From: Acuticoccus mangrovi
Lineage (GTDB): Bacteria; Pseudomonadota; Alphaproteobacteria; Rhizobiales; Amorphaceae
Assembly: GCF_016411865.1 (NCBI RefSeq)
Contig: NZ_JAEKJA010000018.1
Span: forward strand, 38,475-102,474
Direction: 5' to 3'
DNA: 64,000 nucleotides
The notes beneath the pieces are model-generated. The model had not been told where the DNA came from. It worked only from the letters and a program-made list of their open reading frames with translations, and searched no databases. Made by a program: the position numbers and the translations under genes. Shown in pieces: positions 33,796-42,829 of this stretch; position 1 is the stretch's first letter; each line of letters starts with the position of its first letter.

Positions 33796-33820
33796 GGCGC
33801 CGGCCCGCAAGGTCGGCGCC
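33796..33820 (+). terminator. terminator-like hairpin after the hupE-type gene
   Basis: GGCGCCGGCC and GGTCGGCGCC pair over ten positions (one G-T wobble) around a CGCAA loop. There is no T-run, so termination efficiency is uncertain. Confidence 0.5.
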
Positions 33821-33993
33821 GGTGCCGGGACGAAAGAGCGGCGAGAGGAAAGGGTGCCGAGACGAAAAGGAGGCGTCCGACCGCGCGAGGACGTGACCTC
33901 TTAGGGCGTGGGCCAGTCCGGGCAAGGACTTGATCCCGCGTCGGCGGCTCGCACGAATGAGGACGACTGGGAGCCAAGCCGACGAGGGCGACG

Positions 33994-35799
33994 ATGCTGA
34001 TCCGGACGATTGCGCTCGTGTCACTGGTGTGGTGGGTGAGCGCCCTGGCGCTGCCGTCGGCGTCCGCCGAGACGGCGGACGAGCTCCCGCTCTCCTTGCC
34101 CACCGTGCGCATCGGCACTCTCGACGGGGCGGCGGACCTCTTCGGCGAGGCCGTCTATCTGCGCGACTCGGAGGATCGGCTCGACCTTGCCGGGGTGCTC
34201 CGGTCCCGCGCATGGAAGCCGTTCGCCCACCCCGAGCTCAATCAGGGCATTTCCGCCGACGCCTTCTGGATCGCCTTCCGCCTCGTCAACGACACGCCGA
34301 TGGCCCGCAGGCTGGTGGTGAGCCACGATCTCGCCCAGCTGTCCCATTTCGCCGTCTACGCCATCGCCGACGACGGCACGCGCGCGGGCATGGAGATCAC
34401 CCCCGCGATGCCGCTCGAATCGCGTCCGCTCGCCTATGGCGGATCGGCGGCGCCGGTCGCGATTCCGGCCGGCGAGGCGCGCGATGTCGTGGTGAAGCTG
34501 CGCAACGACTTCGCCGTCCCGATGCACATCGGCGTGCGGGTGTGGACGGAGCGGGCGTTCGAGCGGCATGTGGTGAGGCAAGTCGCCCTCTACGCCTTCT
34601 GGACGGCCTCGCTCCTCACCAACGCGCTCTTCTGGCTGCTCTACGGCATCGTCATGTGGCGGTGGCGGCTGCTGTTCTATGCGCTCTACATGCTGAGCAT
34701 CGCCTACACCTACGGCAGCTTTTTCGGCATCGGCTATCCGCTCCTCTATCCGGACCAGTCGTGGCTGTGCGACCTCGGCTATCACTGGACGATGTTCTCG
34801 GCCCTCGCGGCGGCGCTCGAATTCGCCCGGCGTCATCTGGAGGTGGGCCGCCTCCACCCGCGGCACAATCTCGTGCTGCAGGCCGGCGTGCGGCTCTGCC
34901 TCGCCGCGATGATCTTCGCCCTCGTCGCCCGGCGGCCGGAGATCGAGGCGCCGATCACCTTCGCCCTCTTCGCCGTCGTGCCGCTCTACATCACCTTCCT
35001 CAGCTGGCAGGCGTGGCGGCGGGACGGTATCGCCTACGCCCGCTGGATGGTGATCGGCTGGGCGGCGGTGGCGGTCAGCCTGCTGCTCGCCGTCTTCGGC
35101 GGCCTCTTCGTCGTCCCGGGGATGGCGCTGACGCCGACCGACTATGTGCGGCTCACCTTCGTCTGCACCGTGTGCGAGAGCATTCTCCTCAGCATCTCGT
35201 TGGCCCAGTGGCTGAGGGGGCTCGACAAGCGCCTTCTCATCGCCGAGGAGGCCGCGGCCCGCGACGCGCTGACGGGCCTGATGAACCGGCGGGGGTTCGA
35301 GGAGAGCGTCGCGCTGCTGATGTCCGACGGACGCTGGCCCGGCGACCTGTGGCTGGCGATGATCGACGTCGACCGCTTCAAGTCGATCAACGACCGTCAC
35401 AGCCACCCCGCGGGCGATGCCGTGCTGGTGCATCTCGCCGGGCTCATGCAGCGGCAGAGGCAGCAGGGCGACCTCGCGGTGCGCTTCGGCGGCGAGGAGT
35501 TCCTGCTGGTGTTCGCGAGCCCGTCGGGCATGGACGCCTCCGCCCGGCTCGAACGGCTGCGTCGCCGCTTTGCCGAGACGCCCACCGCGTTCGGCGAGGA
35601 GCGCATCGAGCACACCTTCAGCGCGGGGTTGGTGCCGGTGGCCGACGGGCTGGGCGCCGACGTCGCCACCACTCTCGCCCGCGCCGACGACGCCCTCTAT
35701 GCGGCGAAGCGGCTCGGTCGCAACCGCGTCCACCTCGCCGTGTCGATCATCGGCTCGCCCGGCGTGATCGAGGTCGACGGCTTGCGGTCCGAGGCCTGA
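33994..35799 (+). CDS. 7TM-DISM receptor with GGDEF diguanylate cyclase domain
   Basis: This 601-residue protein has a signal peptide (about 1-25) and a periplasmic 7TMR-DISMED2-type beta-sandwich (about 30-190, including DAFWIAFRLVNDTPMARRLVV). Seven membrane spans follow (about 200-410), then a C-terminal GGDEF domain (about 420-585). The active-site motif is GGEEF at 499-503, and DALTGLMNRRGFEE and MIDVDRFKSINDRH are intact, so synthesis of cyclic di-GMP is expected. The inhibitory I-site position reads QQGD (490-493) instead of RxxD, so product inhibition at the usual site is probably lost. The DISM domain may bind a carbohydrate. It lies alone, convergent with a permease gene. Confidence 0.88.
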   Translation: MLIRTIALVSLVWWVSALALPSASAETADELPLSLPTVRIGTLDGAADLFGEAVYLRDSEDRLDLAGVLRSRAWKPFAHPELNQGISADAFWIAFRLVNDTPMARRLVVSHDLAQLSHFAVYAIADDGTRAGMEITPAMPLESRPLAYGGSAAPVAIPAGEARDVVVKLRNDFAVPMHIGVRVWTERAFERHVVRQVALYAFWTASLLTNALFWLLYGIVMWRWRLLFYALYMLSIAYTYGSFFGIGYPLLYPDQSWLCDLGYHWTMFSALAAALEFARRHLEVGRLHPRHNLVLQAGVRLCLAAMIFALVARRPEIEAPITFALFAVVPLYITFLSWQAWRRDGIAYARWMVIGWAAVAVSLLLAVFGGLFVVPGMALTPTDYVRLTFVCTVCESILLSISLAQWLRGLDKRLLIAEEAAARDALTGLMNRRGFEESVALLMSDGRWPGDLWLAMIDVDRFKSINDRHSHPAGDAVLVHLAGLMQRQRQQGDLAVRFGGEEFLLVFASPSGMDASARLERLRRRFAETPTAFGEERIEHTFSAGLVPVADGLGADVATTLARADDALYAAKRLGRNRVHLAVSIIGSPGVIEVDGLRSEA

Positions 35800-35841
35800 T
35801 CACCGCGCACGGCTGGGCGGCTCGTCGGCGGCCGAGGGGCG

Positions 35842-37173
35842 TCACGCGTCGGGGGCGAAGATGCCCGCGGTCACGAAGATCAGCCCCGCGACGGTGAGGG
35901 CGACGGCGACGGTGAGGGCCGTGACCAGGGCGTTGGAGCCGAGAAGGAGCTCCTTGCGCGAGACGCGGAAGAGGCTCGAGGCCGACAGCATCGAGATCGA
36001 GCCGATGCTCGACATGGAGGCGACGGCCCAGGCGGTCATCACCAGCGTGCCGAGGGCGAGCTGGGTCGCAAGGTCGGCCTGCGTCCCGAGGAAGGAGAGC
36101 ACGATGGTGGCCGGCAGCACCATGTGGATGCCGGCGAGCGGCAGCAGCGCCACCGTGGAGGCGGCGGCCGCGATCATCAGGAAGGAGAGGTGGCTCGTCC
36201 CGCCTGCCGCGCCGACGGCGTCGGGCGCGCCGAGGAGGTCGACGAGCACGCCCGCCGTCACCAGCGAGGCGGTGAAGAGGGCGACGTCGTTGACGAGCAC
36301 GTTGCCGGCGAGATAGGCGCCGCGCAGCACCTGGCGCGGGGCGCGCTGGCCCCAGCGCGTCGCCCACAGGAGGGCGAAGGCCGGCACGCAGACGATCATC
36401 GCCGCGATCGCCGACGCGCCGGTGACGCCGACCGCCAGGAAGATCGCCAGGATGAGGATCAGCATCGGCCCGAAGAGCGGCATGATGGCGTTGATGACCG
36501 CCTTCAGCACGCTGCCCTTCAGCGAATAGACGCCGGCGATCGACTGGATGGCGAAGGTGGAGAAGGCGATGGTCATGCCGACGAGCACCACCGACCACAG
36601 CGGCATTTGGGGCAGCTTGGAGGTGACCGTCACCATCGCCACCGAGAGCGGCGACCAGAGCACGATCGACGCCATGCCGCGCAGGCAGAGCTCGGCCATC
36701 CGCCGCCGGTGCGGCTCGTCGGCATCGGCGACGATCGGCGCGAAGATGGTGAAGGTTCCGACCGAGATCACGCCGCCGAGAATATGGTTCATCAGCACGA
36801 TGCCGCCGTCGCCCGCCCCGTCCGCGATGGCGGAGAAGCGCTGCTTCACCTCCGGCAGGCGCGGGTGGTTCTCCACCGTCGCGCGCAGCACCACCAAGCA
36901 GTGGAAGAAGGCCGCGATCATCGCCGCCCCGATGAGCTGATGCCACAGCGCGGCGGGGGAGGCGCCCGCCACCAGCGCCCCGATCGTGACGAGGCTGAGG
37001 ACGGCGCACAGGATGGCGGTTCCCCGCCGCAGCCCCGGCGCTCCGGACACGATCACGCCGCAGAGCGCCACCGCTGCCGCATCTCCGAGGAAGGGGAACG
37101 GCAGCACCACGTGGAGGAAGGCGGCGATGCTCGTCGCCGCGAGGAGAGCGCGGACGACGTCGGTGCGTTTCAT
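35842..37173 (-). CDS. multispan inner-membrane permease of uncertain substrate
   Basis: This 443-residue, strongly hydrophobic protein has ten to twelve predicted spans and almost no loops. Segments such as GDGGIVLMNHILGGVISVGTF, GNVLVNDVALFTASLVTAG, AASTVALLPLAGIHMVLPAT and MTAWAVASMSSIGSISML are spaced like the paired re-entrant halves of ion-transporter superfamily permeases. I could not assign a named family. I start it at ATG 37173 with GAGGCC upstream; GTG 37188 would add five residues. It is divergent from a FadR-type GntR regulator, which implies a regulated uptake or efflux system for a small organic acid or similar. The substrate is unknown. Confidence 0.65.
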   Translation of the reverse strand: MKRTDVVRALLAATSIAAFLHVVLPFPFLGDAAAVALCGVIVSGAPGLRRGTAILCAVLSLVTIGALVAGASPAALWHQLIGAAMIAAFFHCLVVLRATVENHPRLPEVKQRFSAIADGAGDGGIVLMNHILGGVISVGTFTIFAPIVADADEPHRRRMAELCLRGMASIVLWSPLSVAMVTVTSKLPQMPLWSVVLVGMTIAFSTFAIQSIAGVYSLKGSVLKAVINAIMPLFGPMLILILAIFLAVGVTGASAIAAMIVCVPAFALLWATRWGQRAPRQVLRGAYLAGNVLVNDVALFTASLVTAGVLVDLLGAPDAVGAAGGTSHLSFLMIAAAASTVALLPLAGIHMVLPATIVLSFLGTQADLATQLALGTLVMTAWAVASMSSIGSISMLSASSLFRVSRKELLLGSNALVTALTVAVALTVAGLIFVTAGIFAPDA

Positions 37174-37451
37174 CGGATGGCCTCGCACGGGCGGAGGGGG
37201 CGGGTCCTCGGCGTCGGCCGTGCCGCGGGGCGGGGAGAGGCGAGGAGGGAGGGCGTGGCGCTGGTCCCGTTTGGTGACGGTCTATTGGCGAGGATCGGGC
37301 GCCGCGGCTTCAGACGGCGCCTAAGCATGGAACTTCATAGGATGGCGGGCCGTTGATGACAATTCGATGACCACCCCCTGGCGCAGGCACATCGGCTGAG
37401 GCATGTATTAGAATTAGTCGAAAGTCCGGGCCGGGGGCGGGGAGCGGGTCC

Positions 37452-38171
37452 ATGGGCTACACGGGGAATACGAGCGCATACCAGACTATGGACGAATGGG
37501 TTGCCGAAGTCCTGCGGGGGCAGATCCTCGCCGGAGAGTTCGGGCCCGGCGCGCGCCTCCGCGAGGCGGCGCTGACCGATCGGCTGGCGGTTAGTCGCGG
37601 CACTGTTCGGGCTGCCCTGTGGCGCCTCGCCCAGGAAGGGTTGTTGGAGAAGATCCCCAACAAGGGCTACGCGGTGATGAGCGTCTCGGCCGACGCGATG
37701 ATGGAGCTGTCGACGCTGCGTCATGCGCTCGAGGCTCTCGCCGCCCGCATCGTCGCCTCCGATCCGACGCCGGCGCGCAAGGCCGCCGTGCTCGCCGCCT
37801 TCGAGCGCATCTGCGAGGCGGTGCGCCAGCGCGATCGGGCCGCCGCCATCGAGGCCGACTTCCGCCTGCATCTCACGATCATAGAGGCCTCCGGCCATCG
37901 GCAGCTGCGCGAGCACTATCGGCTGATCGAGGGGCAGATCCGCCTCTACCACTGGCTGGCGGAGGAGATCATGCCGCTCGAGGATCACGTGACGATGCAT
38001 GAGGAGCTCGTCGCGGCGATCCTGCTGGGCGACGCCCCGCGGGCGGCCCGCCTCGCCGAGGAGCACAGCACGCGCTACGGCATGGCGATGTGGCAGGTCC
38101 TGAAGCGCCGCGACGAGGAGCGGGCGATGATCGCGCCGCGCGCCATGCTGGCGTCGGCGGCGCGCATCTAG
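37452..38171 (+). CDS. GntR family regulator with FCD ligand domain
   Basis: This 239-residue regulator of the FadR subgroup has an N-terminal winged helix (about residues 10-75, with GARLREAALTDRLAVSRGTV and RAALWRLAQEGLLEKIPNKG) and an all-helical FCD domain whose metal/ligand histidines are likely in DFRLHLTIIEASGH and the later EDHVTMHEELV and EEHSTRYG. Such proteins repress transport or catabolic genes and respond to carboxylic acids. It is divergent from the unassigned permease gene, its probable target, and converges with 12 bases spacing on an MFS gene. A direct repeat GATGAC-N5-GATGAC near 37355 in the divergent region could be an operator. Confidence 0.86.
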   Translation: MGYTGNTSAYQTMDEWVAEVLRGQILAGEFGPGARLREAALTDRLAVSRGTVRAALWRLAQEGLLEKIPNKGYAVMSVSADAMMELSTLRHALEALAARIVASDPTPARKAAVLAAFERICEAVRQRDRAAAIEADFRLHLTIIEASGHRQLREHYRLIEGQIRLYHWLAEEIMPLEDHVTMHEELVAAILLGDAPRAARLAEEHSTRYGMAMWQVLKRRDEERAMIAPRAMLASAARI

Positions 38172-38183
38172 CGCCATCCCGGC

Positions 38184-39443
38184 CTAGGCGGGTCGCTCGC
38201 CGTCCTCGATGGCGGCGCGGCGGCGTTCGCCGAGATGGGCGCCGAGCGCGACGCTGGCCCCGATCAGCCCGCAGGCGGCGAACACCAGGAAGGCCGTGGG
38301 GTAGCTGTCGGTGAGGCTGTAGATCGCCGCGAACCCGCTCGGCCCGAAGATGACGCCGATGAAGGTGTAGACGAGCACCCCGCCGGTGATGGCGCCGACG
38401 GACTGGCGCGGGGCGTGGCGGGCGGTCTCGGCGAGGAGCACTCCGTTCCAGCCGATGGCGGTGGTGCCAACGACGATGAAGAGCACGACGGTGACCGCCG
38501 ACGGCAGCTCGGCCATCATGGAGAGGCTGGCGGTGGCGCTCGCGCTCAGGACCCCGATGATGGCGAGGGCGATGAAGCCGCCGCCGATCCGGTCCGCCGC
38601 CGCCCCCCATACCACGCGGCAGATGGCGCCGGCGGCCTGCATCGCGGCGGCGATGGAGCCGGCCGCGACGATGCCCCATCCGGCGACCTCGACGAGGGTG
38701 ACGACGGCGAACGCCGAGATCGAGAGCTGCAGCGCCGAGAAGCTCATGCCGACGAGCGAGAGGGCACGCAGCGCCGGCGTTTGCCAGATGCGCTTCTGGT
38801 CGGCGACGAGGCCGGTGCGCAGGCGCGCGGTGCGGTCGATTTCCTCCGGGGCGTCGGCATGGGTGAGGGCGAGCGCCACGCCCATCAGCACCGGGCCGGC
38901 GAGCCCGGCGATCAGCGCCCAGCGCCATCCCGCCACGCTGGCGATGGCCGGGAACACGAAGGCCGCGACGATGCCGCCGAGCGGCACGCCGCTCTGCTTC
39001 ATGGAGAACACCAGGTTGCGCAGGCGGGACGGCGTGACGCGGCTCAGAAGCTGCGAGGACGCCGGGTTGTTGAGGCCGTAGCCGAAGCCGATGATGATCG
39101 AGGCGGCGATGATGGCGGGCACGTTGGCCGACGCGAGCCCCAGATAGCCGACGGCGAAGCAGACGAGGGTGAGGGCCTGCACGTGGGTGGCCCCCCAGCG
39201 CGCGACGAGGGTGCCTGCGACGGCCGAGGCGACCGTCCCGGCGACGTAGAGAAGGCTGATCTGGTAGCCGATGGTGTAGGCGCCGATGCCGAGCGTTTCG
39301 GCGACCGCCGGGGCGAGGGCGGTGAGGGCGAGCAGCGTCGCCGTCGCCACGATCTGGATGAGGGTGACGATCGTGAGGCTCGTCCAAAGGCCGGGAGAGA
39401 GGGTCCTGGACCCCGGCGCGAGGCCCGGCAGGGACGGCATCAT
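38184..39443 (-). CDS. MFS transporter
   Basis: This 419-residue major-facilitator protein has twelve spans. The MFS motif A region is present after span 2 as GTLVARWGATHVQALTL, and a second-half counterpart is WGAAADRIGGGFIAL. NNPASSQLLSRVTPSRLRNLVFSMKQSGVPLGG (cited in part: FSMKQSGVPLGG) is characteristic of the CynX/NimT-like and related organic-anion members. ATG 39443 is preceded by GAGAAAG; GTG 39452 and ATG 39440 are alternatives. It is divergent from a UTRA-type GntR regulator and convergent with the FCD-type regulator gene. The substrate is unknown. Confidence 0.85.
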   Translation of the reverse strand: MMPSLPGLAPGSRTLSPGLWTSLTIVTLIQIVATATLLALTALAPAVAETLGIGAYTIGYQISLLYVAGTVASAVAGTLVARWGATHVQALTLVCFAVGYLGLASANVPAIIAASIIIGFGYGLNNPASSQLLSRVTPSRLRNLVFSMKQSGVPLGGIVAAFVFPAIASVAGWRWALIAGLAGPVLMGVALALTHADAPEEIDRTARLRTGLVADQKRIWQTPALRALSLVGMSFSALQLSISAFAVVTLVEVAGWGIVAAGSIAAAMQAAGAICRVVWGAAADRIGGGFIALAIIGVLSASATASLSMMAELPSAVTVVLFIVVGTTAIGWNGVLLAETARHAPRQSVGAITGGVLVYTFIGVIFGPSGFAAIYSLTDSYPTAFLVFAACGLIGASVALGAHLGERRRAAIEDGERPA

Positions 39444-39629
39444 GGGTCGCACTTTCTCAGCATTTGTCCATGCATACCGGCGCTAGAGCGGTGTGGCAAT
39501 TCGCAAAATCGACAGATAAGACGGGATGTGCAGAGCCGCCGTCATTCAGGCTGGTGCAACGGCGAGCGAAACGCGTTAGCTTCTATCCAAAGACGCGCCG
39601 ATGCGGCCAAGAAAAGGAGGAGAGCGCGC

Positions 39630-40397
39630 ATGTCGAGCCGGGAAGAGGTGAAGGCGAACTGGAGGCCGACAATCTCCACCGCGCCGCTCTATCTGCAGGT
39701 CGCGCATCACCTCGACACGCAGATCAGCGAGGGGCGCTATCCGGTCGGCTCGTTGCTGCCCACCGAGAACGATCTCGCGAGCGATCTCTCGGTCAGCCGT
39801 CAGACGGTGCGCCAGGCGATCGCGGTGCTGCGCAGCGGCGGCCGACTCTCCGCCCGCAAGGGCGTGGGCACCAAGGTCGAGGCGAACATAACCGAATCGC
39901 GCCGCAAGTTCGTTGCCGCCTCGCGCGCGGAGCTCTTCGAGTTCGCGCGCGAGACCGAGCTCTTCATCGAAGAGCGCGAGGAGATTGGCGCCCGCGGCAA
40001 GTTCGCCGCCGAGCTCGGCTGCCGACCCGGGCGGCGCTTCCTGCGCCTCGCCGGCACCCGCTTCCCGGCCGACGAGAAGACGCCGCTGTCATACGATCAG
40101 GTCTACATCGATGCCCGCTACAGCGCCGCGGTGAAGGACATCGACAGCGCCCGCACCGCGATCTTCTCGCTGATCGAGAAGCAGAGCGGCGAGAAGATCG
40201 AGGAGATCTTCCAGGAGATTCGGCCCACCGTCCTGCACGGCGAGATCGCCGCCAAGCTCGCGGTGGACGACGGTGAGCTCGCGATGCAGATCACCCGGCG
40301 CTATTTCGGGTCCGGTCGCCGGCCGCTCGAATATTCGGTCCAGATCTTCCCGGCGAGCCGCTTCACCTACACCACCACGCTGCGCGCCGAGGCATAG
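39630..40397 (+). CDS. GntR family regulator with UTRA domain
   Basis: This 255-residue HutC-subgroup regulator has a winged-helix domain at about 15-85 (APLYLQVAHHLDTQISEG, TENDLASDLSVSRQTVRQA, GGRLSARKGVGTKV) and a UTRA effector domain (about 100-250, GRRFLRLAGTRFPADEKTPL to SVQIFPASRFTYTT). UTRA regulators bind sugars, amino acids or similar compounds. The ATG at 39630 has AAAAGGAGG. It is divergent from the MFS transporter gene, its likely target. In the gap, GGTATGCATGGAC near 39466 on the minus strand has the GT...AC framing of some GntR sites, but this is weak. Confidence 0.86.
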   Translation: MSSREEVKANWRPTISTAPLYLQVAHHLDTQISEGRYPVGSLLPTENDLASDLSVSRQTVRQAIAVLRSGGRLSARKGVGTKVEANITESRRKFVAASRAELFEFARETELFIEEREEIGARGKFAAELGCRPGRRFLRLAGTRFPADEKTPLSYDQVYIDARYSAAVKDIDSARTAIFSLIEKQSGEKIEEIFQEIRPTVLHGEIAAKLAVDDGELAMQITRRYFGSGRRPLEYSVQIFPASRFTYTTTLRAEA

Positions 40398-40582
40398 AGC
40401 CCCCGGCGCACCGTCGTGCGCGGACAGGATGCCCGATCTCGTCGAGTGGCAGCCCGTCCGTCCCGCTCAGGCGGCTCCCCTCGAGCGGGACGCGCTCCAG
40501 ATCGACGGGCTTCGGCGGTTGCGTCGACGCCGCAGGCGGCTAGGGTAGCGCCGATCCTGCCGCCGCCACGTTGGAAGACCCC

Positions 40583-40975
40583 ATGGACCGTGCCGATATC
40601 AACGACCCCGAGATCGTGAAGGAAGTGGAGGCCGCCTTCCAGGGCTACGAAGCGGCCTTGATGGCCAACGATCTCGAGAATCTCGACGCCTACTTCTGGC
40701 AGGATCCGCAGGTGCTGCGCTACGGCGCCGGCGAGTGCCTCTACGGCCACGAGGCGATCGCCGCGTATCGCCGGACGCGCAAGACCATCCCCCAGCGGAC
40801 GCTGCGCAACACCACCATCATGACCTACGGGCGCGACTTCGCCACCGCCAACACCGAGTTCGTGCGCGAGGGCAACGCCCGGCTCGGCCGGCAGACCCAG
40901 ACCTGGGTGCGCATGCCGGAGGGCTGGCGCATCGTCGCCGCCCACGTGTCGCTGATGGACGAGGGCGTCTACTAG
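40583..40975 (+). CDS. AtzH/HpxZ-like small protein (DUF3225 type)
   Basis: This 130-residue protein of the NTF2-like/cystatin-like fold shows IVKEVEAAFQGYEAALMANDL, WQDPQVLRYGAGECLYGHEAI, TIPQRTLRNTTIMTYGRDFA and QTQTWVRMPEGWRIVAAHVSLM, matching oxalurate-catabolism protein HpxZ and AtzH as I recall them. Relatives act next to amidases in purine-ring or s-triazine degradation. No amidase or hydantoinase gene is nearby, so the function here is unclear. ATG 40583 has GGAAGA upstream. It is 35 bases ahead of corA, and both probably share a transcript. Confidence 0.78.
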   Translation: MDRADINDPEIVKEVEAAFQGYEAALMANDLENLDAYFWQDPQVLRYGAGECLYGHEAIAAYRRTRKTIPQRTLRNTTIMTYGRDFATANTEFVREGNARLGRQTQTWVRMPEGWRIVAAHVSLMDEGVY

Positions 40976-41010
40976 CCGCGCGCGAGCGGCCGGTCGGGCA
41001 GGGAGCCAGC

Positions 41011-41988
41011 ATGATCACCGCCTATATCCACGATGGCGCCCACATCGACCGGCTCGTCGACCCGGACCTGTCGGGGCTCGACCGCGACCGTGTGGTGTGG
41101 ATCGACCTCGTGGCACCGCCGTTCGACGAGATCGCGCGGGTGGAGCGCTATCTCGGCGTCGACGTGCCGACCCGCGACCAGTTCGACCGGGTGGACATCG
41201 CGAGCCGGCTCGTCGCCACCGATGCGGCGCTGATGATGGGCTACAGCACCATCGCCGACGACGGCGACCGGGTCGCCCAGGTGCCGATCACCTGCGTGCT
41301 CGACGACGAGCAGATCCTGACGATCCGCCCCGCCGGCTGCGCGAGCTTCGACGGCCTCGACCCGAAGGCGCTGGTGGCGACCGGTGCCATCCCCAACCCC
41401 CGGCGGGTCTTCTTCGCCCTCCTCAGCGCCAACATCGACCACCTCGCCGACCGGCTGGAGCAGCTGCGCAACGAGATCGACCGGATCCTCATCGAGGTGT
41501 TCGGCGAGCAGGACGCGCAGCCGCGGACCGGGCGCGAGGTCCATGCGATGATCAAGGCGCTCGGCTTCCACGGCAGCCAGCTCCTCAAGATGGAGGACAG
41601 CCTGATCGGCCTGCGGCGGCTCGTGACCTTCATGAAGCAGCACTCCGACCGCCTCGCGAAGGATCGTCACGACATCGCCACCCTCAACGCGATGATCGAG
41701 GACGTGCGCATCCTCAACGAGCTCGCCGAGGCGCTCGACGGCAAGGTCGATTTCCTTCTCGACGGCATGCTCGGCCTCATCGATCTCGACCAGAATCAGA
41801 TCATGAAGATCATCTCCATCCTCGCCGCCCTGTTCCTGCCGGCGACGCTGATCAGCTCGATCTTCGGAATGAACTTCACCAACATGCCGGAGCTGCGATG
41901 GCACGACGGCTTCGTCTTCGCCGTCGGGCTGATGGTGGGCTCGGCCGTCCTGATGGCGATTTTCTTTCGCTGGCGGCGCTGGATGTAG
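41011..41988 (+). CDS. corA: CorA family magnesium/cobalt channel
   Basis: This 325-residue protein has a soluble N-terminal domain, a long stalk helix (about 180-265) and two C-terminal transmembrane helices. The signature GMN is present in SSIFGMNFTNMPE between them and forms the selectivity filter. The last residues are basic (WRRWM), as usual. It works as a pentameric Mg2+ channel in the inner membrane. The ATG at 41011 has GGGAGCC. It follows the AtzH/HpxZ-like gene, whose relation to metal transport is not evident. Confidence 0.92.
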   Translation: MITAYIHDGAHIDRLVDPDLSGLDRDRVVWIDLVAPPFDEIARVERYLGVDVPTRDQFDRVDIASRLVATDAALMMGYSTIADDGDRVAQVPITCVLDDEQILTIRPAGCASFDGLDPKALVATGAIPNPRRVFFALLSANIDHLADRLEQLRNEIDRILIEVFGEQDAQPRTGREVHAMIKALGFHGSQLLKMEDSLIGLRRLVTFMKQHSDRLAKDRHDIATLNAMIEDVRILNELAEALDGKVDFLLDGMLGLIDLDQNQIMKIISILAALFLPATLISSIFGMNFTNMPELRWHDGFVFAVGLMVGSAVLMAIFFRWRRWM

Positions 41989-42121
41989 CGCAAGGCGAAA
42001 GATCGCTTGACTTCGGCCCCGCCGCTCCAATTGGTCGGTGCGACGGCGCGCGGACTCCGGCTGTCCGACGCCACTGTCTCCGGTGCATCGGGTGATGTGC
42101 CGCCATGTGAGAGGATCTCTA

Positions 42122-42682
42122 ATGAAGCGTTTCCTGATTGCCACCGCCGCGCTGTTGTCGCTCGGCGTCGCGGCGCACGCCGCCGAGAGCAAGCTGAAGT
42201 ATGAGGATGTCTTCGCGGATGCGACGGAGGTGGTGATTCCGGTGCAGGTGGCCGGCACGTACGAGGAGCGCTCCGAGCTGCTCGTGAAGCTGCCCAACGA
42301 CAACCAGTACGCCGTACCGGTCGCAGATCCCGCCGACCTCGCCGCTTGGCGCAAGAACGATCTCGTCAACGTGGTCATCACCCAGGGCATCGTCGCCGAC
42401 GTCCGTCGAGGCGGCCCGGCGCCCGCGTTCAGCTACACCGTGCTCGACGACACCGAGGTGCTCGACGGCATCCCCGAGGACACGCTGGTGCGCCAGATCA
42501 CGGTGACCACCACCGTGAAGGACATCGAGGAAGACATCGATCAGATCGTCTTCCTCGCGGCGGCGGGCGACGATCGCACCGCCACCGTGATGACGCCCGG
42601 CATGCTGAAGAAGGCCGGCCTGAAGCCGGGCGACCTCGTCGACCTCATCTATTTCGACGAGATCGACATCGAGCCGCGCTGA
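42122..42682 (+). CDS. periplasmic protein of unknown function
   Basis: This 186-residue protein has a clear signal peptide (MKRFLIATAALLSLG, cleavage likely after residue 20, VAAHA). The mature part is acidic, with two related stretches that look like short beta-rich repeats: KNDLVNVVITQGIVADV and PGDLVDLIYFDEIDIEP. I recognise no family. The ATG at 42122 has GAGAGGATC. A strong hairpin follows 38 bases after the stop. It stands alone between corA and the CCA-adding enzyme gene. No metal-binding or catalytic motif is visible. Confidence 0.7.
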   Translation: MKRFLIATAALLSLGVAAHAAESKLKYEDVFADATEVVIPVQVAGTYEERSELLVKLPNDNQYAVPVADPADLAAWRKNDLVNVVITQGIVADVRRGGPAPAFSYTVLDDTEVLDGIPEDTLVRQITVTTTVKDIEEDIDQIVFLAAAGDDRTATVMTPGMLKKAGLKPGDLVDLIYFDEIDIEPR

Positions 42683-42719
42683 GCATCCGGAGCTTCCGGC
42701 TCGACCGAGGCTGATCATC

Positions 42720-42743
42720 GGCCGGCGCCCGACGGCGCCGGCC
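42720..42743 (+). terminator. terminator-like hairpin after the periplasmic protein gene
   Basis: GGCCGGCGCC and GGCGCCGGCC form a perfect 10-bp stem around loop CGAC. The following GTCCGTTT is a poor T-tract. Confidence 0.6.
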
Positions 42744-42829
42744 GTCCGTTTGGCGCGGCGGCGGTCCGGCGAGTTTTCTCAAGCTCCCTAGTTATGTAGA
42801 AGTAGGTAAAACAATCGGCGGCGGATGGC

